From CAYLHS01 sp964383535 (GTDB lineage: Bacteria > Actinomycetota > Acidimicrobiia > Spongiisociales > UBA4744): DNA of 64,000 nucleotides. The first letter of the stretch is position 1. Every line of letters starts with the position of its first letter. The stretch is from positions 1-64,000 of the forward strand of contig CAYLHS010000002.1 of assembly GCA_964383535.1 (NCBI GenBank). The letters are read 5' to 3'. A program made the translations under genes and the position numbers. Positions 34,046 through 43,304 of this stretch are shown here, piece by piece. Under the pieces are notes generated by a model, which was not told the origin of the DNA, made no database searches, and saw nothing but the letters and a program-made list of their open reading frames with translations.

Positions 34046-35083
34046 CTAGCCCGGTTCGACGCCTATCTCGGTTGCCTTGATCGACACCCACACGACCGAC
34101 CCAGTAGTCAGCTCGAGCGACCGAACGGAGTCCGACGTGACCTCCACGGTCAGGGGGAGAGGCGTCCCGACGTTCAGCCTCGCACGATCTCCCAGCGATT
34201 CGACGAGATCGATCGTCGTCTCCCACGAGTTCCGAGGGCTTCCCTCCGGCCGACGGAGGTGCAGTGAAATGGCCCTGGGGTGAATCGTTGCGAGCACGGG
34301 ACCTGCAATCGTGTGGTCAGCGATGTGGACGACGTGAGAGCCGATGGTGACGGTGCCCCGCTCGGCGAGGCCCGTGAACAGGTTGGAGCCTGCCAGATCT
34401 GCAACGTACGGGGTCCGGGGTCGCAACCGGATGCTCTCGGCGGTGCCACGTTGGGTGATAGACCCATGTTCGATGACGAGGATCTCGTCGGCGAGCAGAA
34501 ACGCCTCGCTGGGATCGTGGGTGATCAGCAGCCGCGGCCCATCGAACGCGTCGAGGTGCTCGGCGAGGGTTCGTCGAAGCCGCGTGCGAGTAGTGACATC
34601 GAGTGCAGCAAGCGGTTCGTCGAGGAGCAACACCTCCGGGCGAGTGGCGAGAGCACGGGCAAGCGCGACTCGCTGCGCCTGGCCGCCCGACAGCTGATGG
34701 GGCTTGAGGTGGGCCACCTCCGAGAGACCGAGCCTTGCCACCCAGTCGTCGACCACCCCTTCGCGTTCCGCGCCAAACGCCACGTTCTGGACAACCGTCA
34801 TGTGAGGAAACAGGATGTAGTCCTGAAACACGACTCCCATGTGCCGCGACTCCGGTGGAGCGAACACGCCAGCGGCAGGATCATCGAGCACACGGCCGTC
34901 GAGTGTCACTCTGCCCTCTTCGAGTGGCAGGAGACCGGCCAATATGGCAACGATCGTCGACTTCCCCGCCCCGTTCGGTCCGAGTAGCGCAACGGTCCGT
35001 CCGGTGGGCACGGTCATCGCCACGTCGAGTCTGAACCCCGTGCCGTGACCGAAGACGATGCGCGCGTCGAGACCGGTCACCAT
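34046..35083 (-). CDS. modC: molybdate ABC transporter, ATP-binding protein with TOBE domain
   Basis: 345 residues. The ATPase (about 1-230) has Walker A LLGPNGAGKSTIV, signature LSGGQAQRVALARAL and Walker B VLLLDEPLAALD. The C-terminal TOBE-type domain (about 265-345) is the molybdate/sulfate-binding regulatory module of ModC. The frame is open to 36049, but ATG 35083 begins the conserved domain and overlaps the modB 3' end by 7 bp. It energises uptake through ModB. Tungstate or sulfate specificity cannot be excluded. Confidence 0.9.
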   Translation of the reverse strand: MVTGLDARIVFGHGTGFRLDVAMTVPTGRTVALLGPNGAGKSTIVAILAGLLPLEEGRVTLDGRVLDDPAAGVFAPPESRHMGVVFQDYILFPHMTVVQNVAFGAEREGVVDDWVARLGLSEVAHLKPHQLSGGQAQRVALARALATRPEVLLLDEPLAALDVTTRTRLRRTLAEHLDAFDGPRLLITHDPSEAFLLADEILVIEHGSITQRGTAESIRLRPRTPYVADLAGSNLFTGLAERGTVTIGSHVVHIADHTIAGPVLATIHPRAISLHLRRPEGSPRNSWETTIDLVESLGDRARLNVGTPLPLTVEVTSDSVRSLELTTGSVVWVSIKATEIGVEPG

Positions 35084-35865
35084 GTCTTCCACCAACGGTC
35101 GCGCAGGGTGACGAGGACGGCCAGCGATATCGCCACCATGACCAGACTCAACGCGATCGCCGTGTCGCGATTGCTCTCCAATGCGACGAAGACTGCAAGC
35201 GGCAGCGTCTGGGTGCGTCCCTGCAGATTGCCCGCGAAGGTGATCGTCGCACCGAACTCGCCGAGCGCCCGTGCCCAGGTGAGGACGAGTCCGGCTCCAA
35301 TCGATGGCATGATCATCGGGAGTGTCACTCTGCGCAGGACGGTCCATCGTGTAGCGCCCAACGTCGCCGCGGCGCCCTCGTATCGCGCGTCGAGGTTGCG
35401 CAACGCGCCTTCGACCGTGATGACGAGGAACGGCATGGCGACGAACGTGACGGCAAGAATGACACCCCAGACCGAGAACGGCAGTACGAGACCCGTCGCC
35501 TTGTAGAGAGGCTCTCCCACGAGCCCCCGACGGCCAACTGCGAAGAGCAGTGCCGCCCCGCCGACTACAGGTGGCAGGACCAGTGGGAGCAGCACCATCC
35601 CCCTGAGCAGCGTTCGCCCCGGGAACTCCACCCTGGCGAGCAGCCACGCGAGGGGAACACCAACGACGGCCGCGATCACCGTCGCACTCAGCGACGAGAT
35701 CAACGACAGCTTCAGCGCATCCACAACGATCGCGCTGGACAACAGCGATGGGAGATCCCGCCACGGCGTTCGTGCGAGCAGACTGATCAGCGGCACGACG
35801 AAGACGCCCGCACCGAGTGTCGCGAGCGCGATGAGCAACAGAGGCGGACGGCTCCGACGGCTCAT
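35077..35865 (-). CDS. modB: molybdate ABC transporter permease
   Basis: 262 residues with six hydrophobic segments. It carries the cytoplasmic EAA loop AAATLGATRWTVLRRVTLPMIMPSIGAGL, followed by WARALGEFGATITFAGN, which is characteristic of ModB/CysT permeases. It overlaps modA by 4 bp (ATGA type) and modC by 7 bp, so all three are translationally coupled. Confidence 0.92.
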   Translation of the reverse strand: MSRRSRPPLLLIALATLGAGVFVVPLISLLARTPWRDLPSLLSSAIVVDALKLSLISSLSATVIAAVVGVPLAWLLARVEFPGRTLLRGMVLLPLVLPPVVGGAALLFAVGRRGLVGEPLYKATGLVLPFSVWGVILAVTFVAMPFLVITVEGALRNLDARYEGAAATLGATRWTVLRRVTLPMIMPSIGAGLVLTWARALGEFGATITFAGNLQGRTQTLPLAVFVALESNRDTAIALSLVMVAISLAVLVTLRDRWWKTW

Positions 35866-36605
35866 GGTGCAGCGAAGCCGTAGCGCGAGAGGATCGCCTG
35901 TCCCGCGTCCGACAGGACGAACTCGACGAACGCGTCGGCTCCTCGGGGATTGGGGGCCGAGACGAGGGCGGCGATCGGATACCTTGCGACCACATTGTCG
36001 GACGCTGGGATCTCGATTCCCTCGACTCGCCCGCCGGCCGACGCGACATCGGTCACATACACGATGCCGGCATCCAACTCACCGAGCTCGATCTTGGTGA
36101 GCAACGCGCGAACGTCGGGCTCGTTGGAATCGATCGATGGAACGACCCCCGCCTTCTCGAGTGCCTGGCGACCGAAGTTGCCGCAGGGAACGCCTTCGGC
36201 ACACAGCCCGATCAGAAGGCCGGGTCGGGAGAAGTCGGCAAGACCGGTCACGCCGGCAGGGTTGCCGGGCGCTACCGCAATCTCCAGAAGGTTCGATGCG
36301 AACACTCGCGGCTCACCCGCGACCTCACCCGCAGCGACCACGCTGTCCATATTGGACATGTTGGCAGAGGCGAAAACGTCCGCGGGAGCCCCTTCGATGA
36401 TCTGCTCACGCAGCGCCGAACTCCCGGCGAAGTTGAGTACGACGTCGTTTCCGGGATAGGCGGCCTCAAACGCCGTCTCGATCTCGGCGAACGCATCGGT
36501 GAGTGACGCTGCTGCGGAGACCCGAACCTCCGACGACGATCCGCCACACGAGACGATGACCATCGCCAAAACGGCCGGCACGCACAGGGGCAGCGACTTC
36601 TTCAC
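35862..36605 (-). CDS. modA: molybdate ABC transporter substrate-binding lipoprotein
   Basis: 247 residues. Signal MKKSLPLCVPAVLAMVIVSCGG with lipobox IVSC (Cys 20). The mature part begins VRVSAAASLTDAFAEIE and contains NFAGSSALREQI and GAPADVFASAN, all typical of ModA oxyanion sites. It captures molybdate or tungstate outside the membrane. GTG 36605 lies 7 nt downstream of TACCTT (36613-36618, minus), implying a leaderless modABC mRNA. I saw no ModE-type site. Confidence 0.93.
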   Translation of the reverse strand: MKKSLPLCVPAVLAMVIVSCGGSSSEVRVSAAASLTDAFAEIETAFEAAYPGNDVVLNFAGSSALREQIIEGAPADVFASANMSNMDSVVAAGEVAGEPRVFASNLLEIAVAPGNPAGVTGLADFSRPGLLIGLCAEGVPCGNFGRQALEKAGVVPSIDSNEPDVRALLTKIELGELDAGIVYVTDVASAGGRVEGIEIPASDNVVARYPIAALVSAPNPRGADAFVEFVLSDAGQAILSRYGFAAP

Positions 36606-36687
36606 GGGCCGGAAGGTAGCAGCGGCAGGCTACGGGGCTGCACGCGAGTCGGTCGGCTACTCGCGCAAGAGCTGCTTGACTCGTGAC

Positions 36688-37905
36688 ATGTCATCGACAT
36701 GGCCACTGGTAGCCGTCCTCGTCGTGGCGTTCCTCGGGGCGATGTTCTTGGCAGCGTCCGAGACCGCCCTGCTTCGCATCAGCAAGGCACGGGCCTCCAT
36801 GCTCCGCCACCAGAGCGGCCGTCGGGGGGTCAGGCTCGCCGTGCTGATCGGCGATCTTCCACGCGTGCTCAACACCATCCTCCTGCTCGAACTCCTGGCA
36901 CAGATCGCGTCCGCGACCGTGACTGGAATGCTCGCCGCGCAGTGGTTCGGATCGGTAGGGGTGACGGTCGCATCGATCGTGCTCACGATGCTGCTCTTCG
37001 TCTACGCGGAGGCAATTCCGAAGACATTCGCGGTCCGGCACGCGGACAGGGTTGCCCTTCGGGTCGCGTCGGCCGTCTCTTTGCTCGCCGCACTGATGAG
37101 ACCGATCGTGTCGGTGCTGGTGTGGGTGGCGGATCTCCAGGCTCCCGGAAAGGGCATCGCGGCGTCACCAACGATCACCGAGCACGAGCTTCGGTGGCTC
37201 GCACGGAGCGCGGCCGCCGAAGGTGAGATCGACGTGACCGACAGGGAGATGATCGAACGGGCGTTTCGATTCGGTGATCGAAGGGCCGACGACATCATGG
37301 TTCCCAGGACCGACATCGTTGGAGTCCCCTCGGCCAGCACCATCGAGCAGGCGATCCACGTCGCCATCGAGTCGGGACACAGACACCTGCTCGTGTACCA
37401 GGGGACCCTCGATGACATCCTCGGTGTCGTGTCGCTGCGTGTCCTCGTAGCCGTACCGGCGGACCGCCGAGCCATCACCGTCGATCATCTGTTGTCGCGC
37501 CCTCTGACCGTCCCCAGGTCGAAGCACATCACTGCCCTTCTGCGCGAGATGCAGTCCGATGGGACACACCTCGCAGTCGTGATCGATGAGTATGGGGGAA
37601 CGGCCGGGCTGGTCACGATCGAGGATATCGCCGAGGAGCTGATCGGCTCGGTCACCCAAGACGAGCTGATTCGAACCGGCGACTCGACATGGTCGGTGGC
37701 CGGCCTCCTTCCTGCGGAAGACCTCAGGGATGCGTTGGGTGCAGATCTTCCAGACGGCGACTGGAACACAGTGGGCGGACTCGTTGTCGGGCTCCTCGAA
37801 CGACTCCCCCGTCTGGGTGATGAAGTGACCGCAGCGGGCTATCGGTTCCGAATCACGTCGATGCGTGGACACCGTATCCACCGCATCGAGGTGACCGCGG
37901 TATGA
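36688..37905 (+). CDS. CNNM/CorC-type hemolysin-family membrane protein with CBS pair
   Basis: 405 residues. CNNM (DUF21) membrane domain (about 1-180) with LAASETALLRISKARASML and VYAEAIPKTFAVRHADRVAL. CBS pair (about 195-315; VPRTDIVGVPSASTIEQAI and DDILGVVSLRVL). C-terminal CorC/HlyC domain (about 325-405), with the preceding VVIDEYGGTAGLVTIEDIAEELIG. Relatives affect Mg2+/Co2+ handling. The frame is open from 36499, but ATG 36688 fits the family start. It is divergent from modA. Confidence 0.88.
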   Translation: MSSTWPLVAVLVVAFLGAMFLAASETALLRISKARASMLRHQSGRRGVRLAVLIGDLPRVLNTILLLELLAQIASATVTGMLAAQWFGSVGVTVASIVLTMLLFVYAEAIPKTFAVRHADRVALRVASAVSLLAALMRPIVSVLVWVADLQAPGKGIAASPTITEHELRWLARSAAAEGEIDVTDREMIERAFRFGDRRADDIMVPRTDIVGVPSASTIEQAIHVAIESGHRHLLVYQGTLDDILGVVSLRVLVAVPADRRAITVDHLLSRPLTVPRSKHITALLREMQSDGTHLAVVIDEYGGTAGLVTIEDIAEELIGSVTQDELIRTGDSTWSVAGLLPAEDLRDALGADLPDGDWNTVGGLVVGLLERLPRLGDEVTAAGYRFRITSMRGHRIHRIEVTAV

Positions 37906-37908
37906 GCG

Positions 37909-39036
37909 TCAGTATCTGAGGACGGCTGCAGCGACTGTTCCTTCCGGCGCGCCGAGGTACACCGAGCCTCCGTGGCGCCACGTCTCGACAACCGACATAT
38001 CCACAAGATCTCGATCGCCAGGCCGATAGGCCTCGTGCTGGGCAACCAAGCCCTCTGCGGCGGTTCCCCACACCGTGACTGCGGGGTCGACGAACAGGCT
38101 GGCAACACGACCGTCTCGCGCCGCGCGCACCACTCCTTCGATGGTTCGTTCGGCCGGGGCGGCTCCGCTCGCGAGGGTCAGCCGTACAGCATCCCTCTCC
38201 CTGTCGAAGAAGGAACCGGCGATCTGCCACGCACGCGCTCGCAGCCCTTCGTCTCGAACGACGTCCGGGTTGCCCACGACCTCACCCTCGAGTATCAGCG
38301 GATGCCGGCTCGCCGCCCGGTAGATGGGCAGAAGGTACTCGACACCGGCGAGCACGAGCGGGACGTCCGGCTCGATCAACGCGGCAACCCCTCGGTCGAT
38401 CGTTCTGAAGAATCGATCGAGGCGCCTGTCGTCAGTTTCCTTGCCCATGCCCTGGCCGTGGAAGATCGCCGTCGGACTCCCGCGACCACTCACCCCCGAC
38501 TGATGAAACTGAAGCTGGCGTTCGAGGTCTTCGTGTTGCAGCACTTCAGACATGCTGGTCGGAAGCCCTCCGACATCGATCTCGCCGACCTCGAACCTCG
38601 TTGCCCAGAGGAGTCGCACCCGATGTCGACTGAGCGCGAGCACATAGACTCGCGCACCGCTGCTGATCACCTCGAGGAGCGGCTTGACGTGGAAACCGTC
38701 ACCAACGGTCACACGCTCCTCGAAAGAAACCGGCAGCCGAAACGTGTGGAGCTGGTCGGCCGACAAGAACGCCGCAAGCCCGTCGCCCTGATGCTGCCAG
38801 AACGCCGAGTCAGCAATCAGATCGACAATCGGCTTCAAGAGCCGATCTGCTTCAGGTCCTCTCTTGCCCGTTTCCTCGACGAGCATCCTGCGCGCTTCTC
38901 TGGCGAGGTTCTTCATGCGGATCGGATCCTGCTGGATCTCGGGCCCGGCCCGATGAGTTGGCAAGTAGATGGAGATCGCCGGGGAGGCTCTCACATCGAC
39001 GAGGGTCCCGAAACTCTCGCGGCTCACGACGTCCAT
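37909..39036 (-). CDS. baeRF family 3 (bacterial archaeo-eukaryotic release factor-like) protein
   Basis: 375 residues. The N-terminal ISIYLPTHRAGPEIQQDPIR, FWQHQGDGLAAFLS and GFHVKPLLEV-x-VYVLALSRHRVRLL match the bacterial eRF1-like family 3. A C-terminal L7Ae-like region carries RDGRVASLFVDPAVTVWG. Members are proposed to act in ribosome rescue or hibernation on the basis of eRF1 homology; this is not demonstrated for this group. ATG 39036 has a GAAGGGAG ribosome-binding site. The frame remains open to 39885, but the extension is Gly/Arg shadow text. Confidence 0.8.
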   Translation of the reverse strand: MDVVSRESFGTLVDVRASPAISIYLPTHRAGPEIQQDPIRMKNLAREARRMLVEETGKRGPEADRLLKPIVDLIADSAFWQHQGDGLAAFLSADQLHTFRLPVSFEERVTVGDGFHVKPLLEVISSGARVYVLALSRHRVRLLWATRFEVGEIDVGGLPTSMSEVLQHEDLERQLQFHQSGVSGRGSPTAIFHGQGMGKETDDRRLDRFFRTIDRGVAALIEPDVPLVLAGVEYLLPIYRAASRHPLILEGEVVGNPDVVRDEGLRARAWQIAGSFFDRERDAVRLTLASGAAPAERTIEGVVRAARDGRVASLFVDPAVTVWGTAAEGLVAQHEAYRPGDRDLVDMSVVETWRHGGSVYLGAPEGTVAAAVLRY

Positions 39037-39093
39037 GGATCTCCCTTCGCGGGCCACCACCTCCAAACCTACACGTGGCGATACAGTGGAGGG

Positions 39094-39882
39094 ATGCGAC
39101 GCCTCATCCTCATCGCAGTCGTTGTCGCGACGGGTTGCACCGTCAGCCCCTCTTCGACGACCCTGCCGAACTCTGCCCCGACAACGACGTCGACGACAAC
39201 CCCCGCGACCACGACCAGCACGACGTCGATGCCCACCACCACGACCACGACCGCGACCCAACCAACGACAACCACCGCGCCGGCACCGGATGTCCTCACA
39301 CAGACTCGATCCGACGAATCGGCGACCTTCCAGCTGACCGTGAACTCCCCCATCGTCGAGCATGTCGACAAAGCCGCTCAGATCAACGAACGGATCGCAC
39401 AGACGATCGGCGAGACCGTTGACGCATTCCTCGTTCAAGCGGCGCGGACGGGCGTGGAAAACGTCGCTGGCCCCCATCAGCTCCACGTCTCCTATCGGAC
39501 GGGCACGGTGACTCCTACCCTGTTGAGCCTGGAAATCGACGTCTCCACATACATCTCCGGAGCGGCACATCCCTCCGAGACGGTCTCCGCCTTGACGTTC
39601 ATCGACGGAAACCAGACCAGCGTCTCGGACCACATCACCAACACCGATGAGGTTGCCAATGCACTCGCGACCTCGATCGCCCAGCAGTTCGGAGGCACCC
39701 CTGTCGAAGTCATCGACGCCGTAGGCGGAGCTGATCAGCTTCTCGAGCTTGCCAACTTCCTCGTCACGGACGGCGGGGTCATCGCCTTGTTCGACCAGTA
39801 TGCAGTGGCTCCCGGCGCTGCCGGCATCGTGCGAGTGATGATCCCGTTCGACCAACTCACCCTCTCCGGGTGGCCCTCCTGA
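39094..39882 (+). CDS. DUF3298-like (RsiV-type) lipoprotein with Thr-rich linker
   Basis: 262 residues. Lipobox VATGC (Cys 15), a Thr/Pro-rich linker (about 18-67), then a domain with GAAHPSETVSALTFIDGNQTSVSD, which fits DUF3298/DUF4163 extracytoplasmic domains found in RsiV anti-sigma factors and YfiR-like proteins. No anti-sigma helix or sigma factor lies nearby, so it is not an RsiV orthologue. ATG 39094 has TACAGT (39082-39087) 6 nt upstream. The GGAGGG between them is too close to serve as a normal ribosome-binding site, which supports leaderless translation. Confidence 0.75.
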   Translation: MRRLILIAVVVATGCTVSPSSTTLPNSAPTTTSTTTPATTTSTTSMPTTTTTTATQPTTTTAPAPDVLTQTRSDESATFQLTVNSPIVEHVDKAAQINERIAQTIGETVDAFLVQAARTGVENVAGPHQLHVSYRTGTVTPTLLSLEIDVSTYISGAAHPSETVSALTFIDGNQTSVSDHITNTDEVANALATSIAQQFGGTPVEVIDAVGGADQLLELANFLVTDGGVIALFDQYAVAPGAAGIVRVMIPFDQLTLSGWPS

Positions 39883-39909
39883 CAAGGACCGGCGGTATCC
39901 TCAGCTACC

Positions 39910-41634
39910 GTGAGACAAGCCCTGATGGCAACCTTGCTCGTCGTTGCCACGGCGTGCACCCCCGTATCAACGGCGGGCACCGCCACCTCACGTGCGAGCA
40001 CGTCTACGACATCGACGACCTCGACTCCGACGTCCACCACTTCCGCGCCGACCACGACCGTCCTACCAACAACCACGACCGCCCCACCAACAACCGCGAC
40101 GATCGCCCCACCAAGCGGGGGCAACTGGGACGATCGGGTCTTCTACGAGATCTTCGTACGGTCGTTCATGGATTCGGACGGCGACGGCATCGGGGACTTC
40201 AACGGCATCACCTCGAAGCTCGACTACCTCAACGACGGCGATCCTTCCACGACAACCGACCTCGGGGTCACCGGCATCTGGCTGATGCCGATCTTCGTAT
40301 CACCGTCGTACCACGGGTACGACGTGATCGACTACACAGACGTGAACCCGGACTACGGCACGCTCGACGATCTGCGGAATCTGGTGAATGAGGCGCACAA
40401 AAGGGGCATCGCCGTCATCCTCGACTTCCCCATCAATCACACGTCGCAATACAACCCGTGGTTTCAGAAGTCGCAGGCGGGCGACGCTGAGTACACGGAT
40501 TGGTACATCTGGTCCGATACCGACCCCGGAACCCGCGGACCGTGGGGCGAAAAGGTGTGGTACCGGACCGGCGACCACTACTACTTCGCCTTGTTCGCCT
40601 CGAACATGCCCGACCTGAACCTCCGGAACGACGACGTGACCAGCGAGCTGTACGACATCGCAGACTTCTGGCTTGCCCTCGGTGTCGACGGATTCCGGCT
40701 CGATGCGGCCCAACACCTCATCGAGGACGGCTCCATCATGGAGAACACACCCGAGACCAAGCAATGGCTCGCTGCGTTCGATGAACACATCCACGAGGTA
40801 GCCCCTGACTCATTCATCATCGGCGAAGTATGGAACTCGACCGATGTGTCCGCTTCGTACGTCCCCGAATCCGTCGACTCGACATTCGAGTTCGACCTGT
40901 CGGACGCCTGGCTCCAGGCAGCGAAGGACGGCCATGCGCCTCCATTCGACGAGGCTCTGGCCACCGCCCTCGCCGACTACCCCGTCGATTCGTTCGGCAC
41001 GTTTCTGACGAATCACGACATGAACCGAGTCATGAGCCAGCTCGCCGCGAACATCGACCTGGCCGAGCTGTCGGCAACATGGCTCCTGACCGGTCCCGGC
41101 ATCCCGTTTCTCTACTACGGCGAGGAGGTAGGCCTCCGAGGCATCAAGCCGGATCCACAGATCCGCACGCCGATGCCGTGGACGTCCGAGAAAGGACGGG
41201 TCGGATTCACCACGGGAGTGCCGTGGGAGCTCCCCTGGACCGGGTACGACACGTTCAACGTCGCTGATGAGACCGGTGATCCCGACTCCCTGCTCAGCAC
41301 GTACCGAACGCTGATCCACTTGCGTGAAGCCACACCTGCCCTTGACCACGGCACCACGATGCTGGTGGAGGCCGGCTCCGAGCATCTCGTCTCCTATCTT
41401 CGATCAGAGGGAACCGGCCATGTGCTCGTCGTCCTCAACTTGTCGAAGGATCCCGTCTCGGACTACGGGCTGACGCTCACATCAGGACCACTTGCCGACG
41501 CGGTGAAGACCGAGTCCCTGGTCGGACCGAACGCCTCGACGCCGGAAGTGACCGACGGTGGATTCAATGGATACAGGCCCGTCGGGAGCGTGGCAGGCTA
41601 CGGCAGGTTGGTGATCGATCTCAGCGATCGGTGA
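39910..41634 (+). CDS. secreted alpha-amylase-family glycoside hydrolase (GH13) lipoprotein
   Basis: 574 residues. Signal with lipobox VATAC (Cys 16), a long Ser/Thr linker (about 18-68), then GH13. It shows YEIFVRSFMDSDGDGIGDFNG with a calcium-loop DxDGDG, LDFPINH, the nucleophile region GFRLDAAQHLI, the acid/base IIGEVWN and the transition-state Asp in FLTNHDMNRV. A C-terminal beta domain follows. It should cleave alpha-glucans or oligosaccharides outside the membrane and resembles oligo-glucosidases or neopullulanase-like enzymes. GTG 39910 has TATCCT (39896-39901) 8 nt upstream. Its 3' end overlaps xthA on the other strand by 14 bp. Confidence 0.93.
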   Translation: MRQALMATLLVVATACTPVSTAGTATSRASTSTTSTTSTPTSTTSAPTTTVLPTTTTAPPTTATIAPPSGGNWDDRVFYEIFVRSFMDSDGDGIGDFNGITSKLDYLNDGDPSTTTDLGVTGIWLMPIFVSPSYHGYDVIDYTDVNPDYGTLDDLRNLVNEAHKRGIAVILDFPINHTSQYNPWFQKSQAGDAEYTDWYIWSDTDPGTRGPWGEKVWYRTGDHYYFALFASNMPDLNLRNDDVTSELYDIADFWLALGVDGFRLDAAQHLIEDGSIMENTPETKQWLAAFDEHIHEVAPDSFIIGEVWNSTDVSASYVPESVDSTFEFDLSDAWLQAAKDGHAPPFDEALATALADYPVDSFGTFLTNHDMNRVMSQLAANIDLAELSATWLLTGPGIPFLYYGEEVGLRGIKPDPQIRTPMPWTSEKGRVGFTTGVPWELPWTGYDTFNVADETGDPDSLLSTYRTLIHLREATPALDHGTTMLVEAGSEHLVSYLRSEGTGHVLVVLNLSKDPVSDYGLTLTSGPLADAVKTESLVGPNASTPEVTDGGFNGYRPVGSVAGYGRLVIDLSDR

Positions 41635-42406
41635 ACTCGGCAATCACGGGTGCGTGGTCGCTCGGCTTGCCTTCACCGGCCGTCGGTCTGCGCTCGTTTC
41701 GGTCGACCCGCACCTCGGTGCAGCGGTGGGCGAGTGACAGTGTGCCGAGGATGAGATCGATGCGCAGGCCGAGGCCCCGATGGAAGGCTCCTCCCCTGTA
41801 GTCCCACCAGGTGAACGGACCGTTCTGGTCGTCGTGGATGCGTAGGAGATCGACGAACCCCCAGTCCATCATGGCTCTCAGGCGTCTGCGCTCCGCTTCG
41901 GAATGGTGCACCTGGCCGGATAGGAGCTCCGGATCGTAGACGTCCCGGTCGTCAGGGGTGATGTTGAAGTCCCCGGCGATAACGACGTTGCCACCGGGAT
42001 CGAACGTCTCGGCGATCCACCTTTGGAGCGCCTCGAGCCACGCCAGCTTGACCTCGTACATCGGATCAGAGAGGTCGCGTCCATTGACGACATACGCGCT
42101 GATAGTCGTCAGGTCACCGAAAGTTGCAGCGATGACCCTTGCTTCGTCCGAGATCGGGTCATCGGTGAATCCCGTCGTAGTCGCGTCAGGTTCGGCACGC
42201 GAGAGGATCGCCACGCCATTGAACGGCGCCTGTCCGTGTGTGACCGCGTGGTATCCGGCCGCCTGAATCTCGAGAAACGGAAAGTCGTGGTCGAGGAGTT
42301 TGGTCTCTTGCAGTAACAGGAAATCGGGCTGCTCCCGCGCCAGGAGGGCAAGGACCCTCGGGAGGCGGGCGCGTAGGGAATTGACATTCCACGTGATGAG
42401 CCGCAT
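41621..42406 (-). CDS. xthA: exodeoxyribonuclease III / AP endonuclease
   Basis: 261 residues. MRLITWNVNSLRARL, LLQETKL (metal Glu), VIAGDFNITPDDRDVYDP, and the late RIDLILGT and PSDHAPVIAEF blocks are the full set for ExoIII. It repairs abasic sites and 3' blocks in DNA. The frame is open to 42457, but ATG 42406 is the family start and lies 7 nt downstream of TACCCT (42414-42419, minus), a leaderless arrangement. Confidence 0.95.
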   Translation of the reverse strand: MRLITWNVNSLRARLPRVLALLAREQPDFLLLQETKLLDHDFPFLEIQAAGYHAVTHGQAPFNGVAILSRAEPDATTTGFTDDPISDEARVIAATFGDLTTISAYVVNGRDLSDPMYEVKLAWLEALQRWIAETFDPGGNVVIAGDFNITPDDRDVYDPELLSGQVHHSEAERRRLRAMMDWGFVDLLRIHDDQNGPFTWWDYRGGAFHRGLGLRIDLILGTLSLAHRCTEVRVDRNERRPTAGEGKPSDHAPVIAEFTDR

Positions 42407-42468
42407 GAGCAGGAGGGTAGTTGACGGTTGCGTCGGGCCGGACCAGGCAGTATGCACCTGTCACTTGA

Positions 42469-42535
42469 TGCCAGTCGTCGAGACCGAATGCCTCGGTATT
42501 GCCTACTCCTCGCTCTAGGGTTGCCAGTCGAGACC
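42469..42535. repeat. direct repeat upstream of the sucrose-like locus
   Basis: TGCCAGTCGTCGAGACC (42469-42485) recurs as TGCCAGTCGAGACC (42522-42535), with one TCG unit missing, 53 bp apart start to start. It could be a regulator site pair or a trace of heptanucleotide repeat drift. Confidence 0.3.
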
Positions 42536-42551
42536 CAAGCAGGTGTGTGTG

Positions 42552-43304
42552 ATGAGGCGGATGGTGGCCACGGACATGGACGGAACGTTCATCGGCGACG
42601 ACGACACGATGCACGTACTTTGGGACGACCTCCAAGCCGCCGACATCACCCTCACCTTCTCGACCGGTCGCAACATTCCTGCCATCGAGACCTTCTATGC
42701 AGACCACGATGAGGATCGCCGCGCGATTGCGTGCGTGTGCATGGTCGGCACGGAGGTCTGGTTCTTCGACGGCGGCCAGTACCGTCTGGATCCTGGCTGG
42801 AGTGACTACATCTCCGAAGCGTGGGACAAGGATGCCGTCGAAGACATCCTGCGCGAGCTGCCCGGCGCACACATCCAGGAAGCGGAGTGGCAATCTCCCT
42901 TCAAGGCCTCGTACTTCCTCGAAGACGACGCCGACGCAGGTCTCGCCCACATCCAACGGCGCCTCGACGAACTCGGCCTTCGGGCCAAGGTGATCTACTC
43001 GGCCGGCAAGTTCCTCGACTTGCTCCCCCACCGATCCGGCAAAGGAGGCGCGGTTCGCTATCTGGCCGAGCAACTCGGCATGGACCAGGTCGTTGTCGCT
43101 GGGGACACCGGCAACGATCTCGACATGATGCGTGCCGATCTCGGCTTCAGCTGCATCGCTGTCGGCAACGCCACCGAAGAACTCGCATCGGTCCACGAAC
43201 CGCAGATCTACCATGCAGACGCACCTTACGCGGCGGGGATTCGCGAGGGATTGGAGCACTACGGCTGGCTTTCTCCACAAGATGTGGGCAAAGATGGCCG
43301 ATAG
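42552..43304 (+). CDS. HAD-family phosphatase of the sucrose-phosphate phosphatase type
   Basis: 250 residues. The HAD nucleophile motif VATDMDGTFIGDDD, the second motif FSTGRNIPAIE (Thr/Ser site), the Lys region HRSGKGGAVRYL and the last motif VVAGDTGNDLDMM are present, with a C2-type cap. This subgroup includes sucrose-6-phosphate phosphatase and mannosylfructose-phosphate phosphatase. It should remove phosphate from the disaccharide phosphate made by the adjacent glycosyltransferase. GTG 42543 is an alternative start. It overlaps the next gene by 11 bp or more. Confidence 0.82.
   Translation: MRRMVATDMDGTFIGDDDTMHVLWDDLQAADITLTFSTGRNIPAIETFYADHDEDRRAIACVCMVGTEVWFFDGGQYRLDPGWSDYISEAWDKDAVEDILRELPGAHIQEAEWQSPFKASYFLEDDADAGLAHIQRRLDELGLRAKVIYSAGKFLDLLPHRSGKGGAVRYLAEQLGMDQVVVAGDTGNDLDMMRADLGFSCIAVGNATEELASVHEPQIYHADAPYAAGIREGLEHYGWLSPQDVGKDGR

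Noticed and set aside
35084..36049. N-terminal extension of the modC frame
   Set aside because: Overlaps modB and modA completely; reads as Arg/Ser-rich shadow text.
37906..39036. Plus-strand 636-codon frame from 37972 through the DUF3298 gene
   Set aside because: Only the part from ATG 39094 is real; upstream is antisense to the baeRF gene.
39130..39290. ACG/ACC-rich tandem-like DNA in the lipoprotein genes
   Set aside because: Codons of Thr-rich linkers after lipoboxes; not a CRISPR or a DNA-level repeat array. The same applies at 39990-40120 and 59040-59130.
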